Position numbers and translations under genes: made by a program. 10,042 nucleotides of DNA, taken from Bifidobacterium breve. Its GTDB lineage: Bacteria > Actinomycetota > Acidimicrobiia > Acidimicrobiales > Ilumatobacteraceae. Positions 5,226 through 10,042 of the stretch are shown here, one piece after another; the first letter of the stretch is position 1, and every line of letters begins with the position of its first letter. The stretch covers positions 1 to 10,042 of the forward strand of contig CAMDBY010000055.1 in NCBI GenBank assembly GCA_945889575.1, given 5' to 3'. The notes beneath the pieces are model-generated. The model had not been told where the DNA came from. It did not search any database and worked only from the letters and a program-made list of their open reading frames with translations.

Positions 5226-5231
5226 GAACCA

Positions 5232-6089
5232 ATGCACTCACACGTGTCTCTCTTAACTGACTACGGCCTCAACGATGAATTCGTTGGTGTGATGAAATGC
5301 GTCATCACCGATATGGCGCCACATGTACGCATCACTGATATCACGCACGGAATTCCTGCATTCGATGTTCGCGCCGGTTCGTTAGCTCTTGCACGCGCAA
5401 TTCAATATGTGCCGCCAGGAATTGTTATTGCAGTTGTTGATCCGGGTGTTGGTACCTCACGTCGCGCAATAGCTATTGAAGTATCCGATGGTCGCGGCGT
5501 CTTAATGGGCCCAGACAATGGGTTGCTTGCATCTGCTGCTGCAATGGCTGGCGGCGCAGAACGCGTTTTTGAACTGAGCAACGCCATGCTTCACATTGAA
5601 GCGCCAGGCACAACATTTGCAGGCCGTGATATTTTTGCTCCCGTTGCTGGTTTCCTGTGTAACGGTGGGGCCATTGAAGAAATCGGTGAACAAATTGATT
5701 CCGCAAGTGTGATGCCAGGACTAGTACCTATTCCCACTAACGAGACGCATGAAACATATGGCGACGGAGTGCGTTGCGAAATCACGTGGGTTGATGTGTA
5801 TGGCAATTGCCAACTAAACATCGGACCAGAAGACTTGGTGCACCTTGGTCCTGTGCTTCGTTTAGTTATTGGTGAAGATGTGCGTAGTGCGCGTATGACA
5901 ACTCATTTCGCTGACATTGATGGCGGCGCAATTGGTGCTGTCACGGATTCATACGGCATGGTGGCACTGGCTGTCGACAGAGGATCAGCTGCTGAAGTGC
6001 TGCGTGTTGGCGCTGGAGACGGCGTTTATGTCTATGCAGGACAAGTAGATGGCGCTACGTCTGCTGTGTCGATACGTCCCGCCAAGTAA
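5232..6089 (+). CDS. SAM hydrolase / SAM-hydroxide adenosyltransferase family (DUF62)
   Basis: The family hydrolyses S-adenosylmethionine to adenosine and methionine with an activated water; fluorinase and chlorinase are relatives using halide. From ATG 5232 the protein has 285 residues and begins with the typical SLLTDYGLNDEFVGVMK. Other signatures are ITDITHGIPAFDVRAGSLAL (34-53), VVDPGVGTSRR (68-78), MGPDNGLL (92-99) and TFAGRDIFAP (128-137), followed by the C-terminal beta domain (DVYGNCQLNI). D70 and R77 match two members of the Asp-Arg-His triad described for the Pyrococcus enzyme. The His expected in TFHGRDIFAP is Ala130 here, so hydrolysis may be impaired or done differently. No halogenase features are evident. 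The frame is open upstream to 5157, but that extension is not family-like and crosses the 13-bp hairpin. The next gene starts 10 bp downstream. Confidence 0.85.
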   Translation: MHSHVSLLTDYGLNDEFVGVMKCVITDMAPHVRITDITHGIPAFDVRAGSLALARAIQYVPPGIVIAVVDPGVGTSRRAIAIEVSDGRGVLMGPDNGLLASAAAMAGGAERVFELSNAMLHIEAPGTTFAGRDIFAPVAGFLCNGGAIEEIGEQIDSASVMPGLVPIPTNETHETYGDGVRCEITWVDVYGNCQLNIGPEDLVHLGPVLRLVIGEDVRSARMTTHFADIDGGAIGAVTDSYGMVALAVDRGSAAEVLRVGAGDGVYVYAGQVDGATSAVSIRPAK

Positions 6090-6098
6090 GGTTAAAGC

Positions 6099-6185
6099 GT
6101 GCGCCCTGCAGTGACTTTGACCATCGCTCTCCTTATCGGGGTCATCATGGCAGCGGGCATAATTAATCTTTTGATGATGAAATAA
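6099..6185 (+). CDS. Small single-pass membrane peptide, 28 residues
   Basis: GTG at 6099 opens a 28-codon frame ending in TAA at 6183-6185. The peptide starts V(M)RPAVTLTIALLIGVIMAAG and ends IINLLMMK: one hydrophobic helix of about 20 residues with a short positive N-terminus (Arg2) and a C-terminal Lys. A good Shine-Dalgarno (TAAGG, 6087-6091) overlaps the stop codon of the preceding gene, seven bases before the GTG. Its own stop, TAAGG, in turn looks like the ribosome binding site of the acyl-CoA ligase. The short gap (9 bp) and the coupled signals argue for a real gene in a three-gene run. Function unknown; it could be a helper subunit for a membrane protein or a translated spacer linking the two neighbours. 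I recognise no family. Confidence 0.6.
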   Translation: MRPAVTLTIALLIGVIMAAGIINLLMMK

Positions 6186-6188
6186 GGA
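6183..6188 (+). promoter_or_regulatory. Ribosome binding site of the acyl-CoA ligase
   Basis: TAAGGA includes the stop codon of the small membrane peptide and lies 10 bases before the ATG at 6199. The spacing is a little long. It repeats the TAAGG arrangement found at the end of the DUF62 gene. Confidence 0.5.
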
Positions 6189-6198
6189 CCACTGCTAG

Positions 6199-7686
6199 AT
6201 GAATCTTGCTCACATTATCGATGCACACCCTGATTCTTCTGCTGCCTTAGTGAGTCGCGGTCGCAGCACCACGTATGGCACATTGCGTCAACAAATTGCC
6301 AGTATGCGCGGTGCACTGCTTCGCGAAAATGTAGGCAAGGGTGATGTTGTTGCATTGTTGTGCGGCAATAGTCGCTATTTCGTTGTTTCATATTTTGCAG
6401 CTATTGGAATTGGCGCAATCATCGCACCACTGAATCCCACTAGTCCTGCACCCGAAATTGAGGGTGAACTACTTGCGATTAAACCAACGGTTGTCGTAAT
6501 AGAACCTTCTGCAGCGGCTGCATGGGAACTTATTCCGTCAGTCACATCATCTGCAGTACGCGTAGTAATTAGTACTGAAGGTCATTCAATTCCGGGAGCT
6601 CTCACTATTGACAACATGTTGTCGGGTGCGCCTGCGGACATCATCGAAGTTGAATCATCGCATCCTGCCGCATATATGTTCACCAGTGGAACAGCTGGGT
6701 CACCTAAAGCAGCAGTGTTGACTCACAATAACTTGCTCACCAATATTCATCAGGCAAATGTTGCTGAACACATTGGTCCTGATGATGTCACATTTGGTGT
6801 ATTGCCGTTGTTTCATATTTTCGGTCTCAACGTTGTGCTCGGCACAACTTTTGCTGGCGGAGGCTGTGTGGTTCTGGTGCAACGCTTTGACCCAGTTTCG
6901 GCGATGGAAACAATTGCTGAACGCAAAGTCACTGTGTTGCCTGGCGCTCCGAGCATGTGGATGGCGTTAGCGCAACTTGACCACCCAACGCCAAACGGGT
7001 TTGCCGGAGTGCGTATTGCATTGTCTGGTGCAGCGAAATTGCCAGAACAAATCAGTCAATCAATTAGCGCTCGTTTTGGCCTTCAAGTGTACGAAGGGTA
7101 TGGGCTCACTGAAGCTGCACCTGTGGTGACGACGTCAATTGGCTTGACATGGATTCCCGGTTCTATTGGTCGAACTGTGCCCGGAATTGAGCTTCGTTTA
7201 GTGGATGAGAATGGTGACGATGTTCTTGTTGGAGATAGCGGAGAAATTTGGATTCGCGGAGAAAATATTTTTGCTGGATATCTCGATGATCCAGAAGCAA
7301 CGGCACGGGTGTTAACTCGGGATGGTTGGTTGCGCACAGGTGACATTGCAGTTGTTGATGAAGACGGACATTTGTACATGGTCGACCGTATGAAAGACCT
7401 CATCATCGTGTCTGGCTTCAATGTTTTCCCTGCTGAAGTAGAGGGCGTGCTTGGTGCACATCCTGATATTGCAGAAGTTGTTGTGGTGGGAACACCGCAC
7501 CCACATACAGGCGAAGCCGTGCGCGCATATGTTGTGACTCGTAATGGTGTGCATCTTGATGAAGATGCAATTATCGATTACTGCCGCACAAAATTGGCAC
7601 GATACAAGTGCCCATCAAAAGTGTTGTTTGTTGATGCGCTTCCACGCAATCTCACCGGAAAAGTTCAGCGCTTCGCTTTACGGTAG
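6199..7686 (+). CDS. Long-chain fatty acid-CoA ligase (AMP-binding, ANL superfamily)
   Basis: Activates a carboxylic acid, probably a fatty acid, to the acyl-adenylate and then the CoA thioester. At 495 residues it is a compact FadD-type enzyme. The ANL core motifs are all present: phosphate loop TSGTAGSPK (162-170), YEGYGLTEAAP (298-308), GWLRTGDIAVVDEDGHLYMVDRMKDLIIVSGFNVFPAEVE (from 376, with the adenylate-binding Asp and the hinge region), and the catalytic lysine K488 in LPRNLTGKVQRFALR at the C terminus. No extra domain or membrane segment is seen, so it should be cytosolic or peripheral. Substrate chain length cannot be told from the sequence. The last 35 bases, which encode the K488 segment, overlap the end of the convergent membrane-protein gene. 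Confidence 0.9.
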   Translation: MNLAHIIDAHPDSSAALVSRGRSTTYGTLRQQIASMRGALLRENVGKGDVVALLCGNSRYFVVSYFAAIGIGAIIAPLNPTSPAPEIEGELLAIKPTVVVIEPSAAAAWELIPSVTSSAVRVVISTEGHSIPGALTIDNMLSGAPADIIEVESSHPAAYMFTSGTAGSPKAAVLTHNNLLTNIHQANVAEHIGPDDVTFGVLPLFHIFGLNVVLGTTFAGGGCVVLVQRFDPVSAMETIAERKVTVLPGAPSMWMALAQLDHPTPNGFAGVRIALSGAAKLPEQISQSISARFGLQVYEGYGLTEAAPVVTTSIGLTWIPGSIGRTVPGIELRLVDENGDDVLVGDSGEIWIRGENIFAGYLDDPEATARVLTRDGWLRTGDIAVVDEDGHLYMVDRMKDLIIVSGFNVFPAEVEGVLGAHPDIAEVVVVGTPHPHTGEAVRAYVVTRNGVHLDEDAIIDYCRTKLARYKCPSKVLFVDALPRNLTGKVQRFALR

Positions 7687-8401
7687 GTGATTGAGTGGCA
7701 GTACTTGCCACTAAGAATCCTGCAAATAAAATTGCAATGCCCAACATGAGCGTGACGGCAAATGCGGTGTCTTCACCTAGTCGTCCAGACAATGTTCCAC
7801 TTGCCGCCAACGTGGCTGCCCCGAGTGCAATGAGTGCATTGCCGATGGCAAGTTTTGGAGCTGAAGTCACGTGTCGTTCAACAGTTGACGACAGTGCGGT
7901 ATTTGCGCCACGCATCACGCGCCACACCGACCAGATGGCTCCACCAAAAATGATGAGCGCAGGAATTGACGAACCGACTGCGGCGAGAATGCGGGGTAGT
8001 GCCGAAAAGAGGTCACTGCCCTGAGGCATATCTGTTGGATTGATGGCGTCCTTCATGGGTGCAGTGAGGATGATGCCGGCGGAAAATCCGCTGAAGACGA
8101 GGAGGCACTGGGCGACAATGTGGCCTGTTCGTTGGCCAGCAAGGAGATAGACGGTGCCAAGCGCGAGCCAGGGAACATTGATGACGGCGCCAAAGAGGAA
8201 AAAGACTCGAAATGAGGCCGAACTCCAGCCCCGAGCTTCCGCCCACCAGAGAGCCAGAGCCGCGATGGCAAAGAGCCCCATAGCGATTGTCCACGCCAAT
8301 TCATGGGGTCTGCGCCTACGAAGCCAGCGATCCAGGGTGCTGAGACCAAAGGCCACAGCGATAATGAAGGAGGCTGCGGCAAGCGCCGTATTGAGGGTCA
8401 C
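7652..8401 (-). CDS. Multi-pass membrane protein, about seven helices, function unknown
   Basis: A 249-residue hydrophobic protein starting with GTG at 8401. Likely membrane segments lie at about 3-23, 34-56, 62-89, 92-116, 138-160, 181-204 and 210-232. The loop after helix 1 is strongly basic (RWLRRRRPHE), which by the positive-inside rule places it in the cytoplasm, as does the short C-terminal tail (VKRSAELFR). The polar loop between helices 4 and 5 carries KDAINPTDMPQGSD. I see no known catalytic motif and do not recognise the family. A TAnnnT hexamer sits seven bases before the GTG. The gene is divergent from rex, sharing a 68-bp gap with a Rex-operator-like palindrome, so it may be redox-controlled. 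Its 3' end overlaps the acyl-CoA ligase by 35 bp in the opposite orientation. Confidence 0.75.
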   Translation of the reverse strand: MTLNTALAAASFIIAVAFGLSTLDRWLRRRRPHELAWTIAMGLFAIAALALWWAEARGWSSASFRVFFLFGAVINVPWLALGTVYLLAGQRTGHIVAQCLLVFSGFSAGIILTAPMKDAINPTDMPQGSDLFSALPRILAAVGSSIPALIIFGGAIWSVWRVMRGANTALSSTVERHVTSAPKLAIGNALIALGAATLAASGTLSGRLGEDTAFAVTLMLGIAILFAGFLVASTATQSPTVKRSAELFR

Positions 8402-8408
8402 AGTCCCA

Positions 8409-8414
8409 ATGCTA
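8409..8414 (-). promoter_or_regulatory. Predicted -10 element of the membrane-protein gene (leaderless start)
   Basis: TAGCAT on the minus strand (8414 to 8409), then seven bases (TGGGACT), then the GTG start at 8401. Seventeen bases upstream, its -35 position would fall on the left arm of the Rex-like palindrome. Confidence 0.45.
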
Positions 8415-8429
8415 GGCGTGAGGCTACGG

Positions 8430-8453
8430 ACTTCGTGAAATCATGCACGAAGT
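8430..8453. promoter_or_regulatory. Rex operator-like palindrome
   Basis: ACTTCGTG (8430-8437), eight bases, CACGAAGT (8446-8453): perfect 8-bp arms. The core GTGAAATCATGCAC keeps the GTGAA left half and the CAC of the TTCAC right half of the Rex site TGTGAA-N4-TTCACA (11 of 16 bases match TGTGAAATATTTCACA by hand). It overlaps the predicted -35 regions of both rex and the divergent membrane gene. Streptomyces Rex autoregulates rex-hemACD from such a site, so autoregulation is likely here. Confidence 0.6.
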
Positions 8454-8455
8454 AA

Positions 8456-8461
8456 TAGCGT
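8456..8461 (+). promoter_or_regulatory. Predicted -10 element of rex
   Basis: TAGCGT (preceded by TAA, so TAATAG at 8453-8458 is an alternative) lies eight bases before the ATG at 8470. The GGGGG at 8462-8466 could also act as a weak ribosome binding site. Its place directly after the palindrome supports 8470 as the start rather than the in-frame ATG at 8443, which lies within the operator. Confidence 0.45.
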
Positions 8462-8469
8462 GGGGGTGC

Positions 8470-9159
8470 ATGTCGGAATCCCCCCGCCGCCGAATCCCAG
8501 AAGCTGCCCTCGGGCGTCTTCCCATATATTTGCGCATTCTCGTTGAACTCGGCCACGAAAATGTTGCGCAAGCGTCAAGCGAACAGCTTGCAGAACTCGC
8601 AGGAGTCAATGCTGCAAAGGTGCGCAAAGATTTGTCGTACCTCGGCACCTACGGCACTCGAGGCGTTGGTTACGAAGTGCAATTTCTCACTGTGCAGATT
8701 CAACGTGAACTAGGCCTGAACCAGGCGTGGCCAGTTGTCATTGTTGGCGCTGGAAATCTTGGCCAGGCGATGGCTAACTTCACTGGTATCGCAGAGCGTG
8801 GTTTTCACATTGTCGGAGTCGTCGACAAAGACGAATCAAAAATTGGTACGCAGGTTGGTGGCGTAAGCGTTACCCATGTTGACTCTCTCGCCCAGCTTGT
8901 TCAGTTACACAAAGTCAGTATCGGAATCATTGCAACTCCGGCGGCTCATGCTCAGGACGCAGCTGATTCACTAGTGCGTGCAGGCATCGGATCCATCATG
9001 AACTTTGCTCCAACAATTTTGTCTGTACCCCGCGATGTGCACGTGCGCAAAGTTGATCTGGCACTCGAACTGCAAATTCTTAGCTACTACGAAGACTGCC
9101 GTAATGGCAATTTGCGCGAAGTGCCTACAGACGGCCGCATAGATCCGGTGAGCGCGTAA
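8470..9159 (+). CDS. rex: Redox-sensing transcriptional repressor Rex
   Basis: Rex senses the NADH/NAD+ ratio and, when NADH is low, represses respiratory and fermentative genes. From ATG 8470 the protein has 229 residues and starts MSESPRRRIPEAALGRLPIYL, the usual Rex N-terminus. The winged-helix DNA-binding domain covers about 15-80, with SEQLAELAGVNAAKVRKDLS as the helix-turn-helix and YLGTYGTRGVGYEV as the wing. The Rossmann domain starts near 88 (VVIVGAGNLGQA, 89-100), with VVDKDESKIG at the adenine-ribose end, and the C-terminal helix (LALELQILSYYED) is the swapped helix of the Rex dimer. An in-frame ATG at 8443 would add nine residues but overlaps the operator and -10, so it is rejected. 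hemA follows 6 bp after the stop. Confidence 0.95.
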   Translation: MSESPRRRIPEAALGRLPIYLRILVELGHENVAQASSEQLAELAGVNAAKVRKDLSYLGTYGTRGVGYEVQFLTVQIQRELGLNQAWPVVIVGAGNLGQAMANFTGIAERGFHIVGVVDKDESKIGTQVGGVSVTHVDSLAQLVQLHKVSIGIIATPAAHAQDAADSLVRAGIGSIMNFAPTILSVPRDVHVRKVDLALELQILSYYEDCRNGNLREVPTDGRIDPVSA

Positions 9160-9165
9160 CACGAT

Positions 9166-10042
9166 ATGTCCATCGTTGTCCTCGGAATTAACTACCACAC
9201 AAGTCCGGTCACATTGCTTGAAAAGGTAATGATTCCAGTTCCTGCAATGTCTGAAGCATTGCGGGTTCTTTCGAGCCATAGTGATATTCGTGAAGTTATT
9301 GTTTTGTCTACTTGCAACCGCACAGAGGTGTACGCAGTAGCTGAGAGATACCACGCCGCACACACAGACATTCTTGAATTCTTATGTGAGACGAGTGGGC
9401 TAAGTGCAGACGAGATAACACCCCATTTGTATAGCCAATTCGATGATGACGCCGTTGTGCATCTCTTTGAAGTTGCAGCCGGCATCGATTCAGCAGTTCT
9501 CGGTGAGACTGAAATCGTTGGTCAAGTGCGTGATGCATGGGATTTTGCAATGAAGCAAGGCACATCGCGCAGCACATTGAATCTGTTGTTCCGTTACGCA
9601 CTTGAATCTGGAAAGCGTGCCAGAACAGAAACCGGTATTAGCCGCTCTACTGCGTCTGTTGCACATGCTGCTGTAGAGATGGCCGAAGAAATTCTCGGAA
9701 CACTAAGTGGCAAGCGGGTTCTTGTTGTTGGCGCTGGTGAAATGGGAGAAGGGGTCGCTGGTGCGTTGTCTCGCGCTGGTACCGAAAGCATTACCGTTCT
9801 CAACCGCACCGTTTCTCGGGCAGAAGCACTCGCAGACAAGATTGGTGCTCGAGTTTCTGACTTTGAAAGTCTCGAAAATGAACTATCCACAGCAGATGTT
9901 GTGTTGGCGTGCACAGGTGCAGGTGGAGTCATCATTGATCACGAGTTATTGGCTCGCGTTCGTCAGGGCGTTTCAACACCGATACTTGTGGTTGATATTG
10001 CATTACCGCGTGACGTTGCTGCAAGTGTTGCAGAGTTGCCTG
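9166..10042 (+). CDS. hemA: Glutamyl-tRNA reductase, N-terminal 292 residues (cut by window edge)
   Basis: HemA reduces glutamyl-tRNA(Glu) with NADPH to glutamate-1-semialdehyde, the first committed step of C5-pathway tetrapyrrole synthesis. The frame runs open from ATG 9166 to the right edge. It starts MSIVVLGINYHTSPVTLLEK; the catalytic cysteine is C50 in LSTCNRTEVYAV, at the same number as in E. coli. The substrate-recognition segment AVLGETEIVGQVRDAW is at 111-126, followed by the NADPH-binding domain with VLVVGAGEMGEGV, VLNRT and VVLACTG, and by VVDIALPRDV near the edge. About a third of the protein, including the C-terminal dimerisation helices, is missing only because the window ends. 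It begins 6 bp after rex without a Shine-Dalgarno, implying cotranscription; the rex-hemA order is classic in Actinobacteria and places heme synthesis under Rex control. Confidence 0.95.
   Translation, partial: MSIVVLGINYHTSPVTLLEKVMIPVPAMSEALRVLSSHSDIREVIVLSTCNRTEVYAVAERYHAAHTDILEFLCETSGLSADEITPHLYSQFDDDAVVHLFEVAAGIDSAVLGETEIVGQVRDAWDFAMKQGTSRSTLNLLFRYALESGKRARTETGISRSTASVAHAAVEMAEEILGTLSGKRVLVVGAGEMGEGVAGALSRAGTESITVLNRTVSRAEALADKIGARVSDFESLENELSTADVVLACTGAGGVIIDHELLARVRQGVSTPILVVDIALPRDVAASVAELP

Noticed and set aside
5157..5231. N-terminal extension of the DUF62 protein by 25 residues
   Set aside because: The family starts at SLLTDYG, the added residues are low in similarity to anything, and they overlap the hairpin; a TAnnnT hexamer marks 5232 instead.
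5052..5237. Minus-strand 61-residue open frame opposite the leader
   Set aside because: Its composition follows the hairpins on the other strand and it has no start signals; treated as a shadow.
5077..5256. A 59-codon open frame (starting MVVTQVTSTGKPMLGVALSN) through the leader region
   Set aside because: No Shine-Dalgarno, it crosses the perfect 13-bp hairpin and runs into the DUF62 gene in another frame, and it resembles no family I know. RNA structure explains the region better.
7695..8024. Plus-strand 109-residue open frame opposite the membrane gene
   Set aside because: It is the antisense of transmembrane codons, has no ribosome binding site and no family features.
8443..8469. Nine-residue upstream extension of Rex
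   Set aside because: It would put the start codon inside the palindrome and upstream of the predicted -10; Rex proteins typically begin close to the SPRRRIPEA segment.

Overview
The window is a compact stretch of an actinobacterial chromosome (Actinomycetota). The gene set is mshA (mycothiol), a YbjN-family gene, proC, a rex-hemA pair, an Rv0474-like XRE regulator and an RsiG-like protein. The moderate GC content (about 50% by eye, not computed) and the particular combination suggest a freshwater or marine Acidimicrobiia-like lineage; that placement is inference. There are no mobile elements, CRISPR arrays, tRNAs or rRNAs. Most of the sequence is coding.

Left part (1-2400): selA (minus, cut by the window edge) and selD (plus) are divergent, with start codons separated by only 27 bases. 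They make selenophosphate and load selenium onto tRNA-Sec. Then comes a tight three-gene run: a MoaD-like ubiquitin-fold sulfur carrier, an RsiG-like protein carrying the c-di-GMP-binding signature, and an XRE regulator. Middle part (2445-5025): mshA and ybjN are closely spaced; a GC-rich hairpin then separates them from proC, which has its own promoter and a terminator at its end. The 5026-5231 interval has no convincing gene but holds a CRP-like palindrome, a row of RNA hairpins with a switch-like alternative pairing, and a 13-bp hairpin. Next are a SAM-hydrolase-family gene (DUF62), a 28-codon membrane peptide gene too short for usual gene finders, and an acyl-CoA ligase (5232-7686). Right part (7652-10042): a seven-helix membrane protein on the minus strand overlaps the ligase tail by 35 bp and is divergent from rex. 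rex and hemA (cut by the right edge) form the classic actinobacterial redox-heme pair, preceded by a Rex-operator-like palindrome.

Two layers tie the window together. First, many starts sit 6-8 bases after a TAnnnT hexamer and lack a Shine-Dalgarno, which is the signature of leaderless actinobacterial mRNAs; in contrast, genes inside operons have clear Shine-Dalgarno sequences overlapping the preceding gene's end. Second, several genes point to signalling by small molecules and redox: c-di-GMP (RsiG-like), NADH/NAD+ (Rex), mycothiol (MshA), SAM (DUF62) and selenium (SelA/SelD). The most noteworthy items are the mirror-symmetric selA/selD promoter, the RsiG-like gene next to a MoaD whose di-glycine codons double as its ribosome binding site, the switch-like leader at 5076-5190, and a DUF62 protein with Ala where the family's catalytic His is expected.
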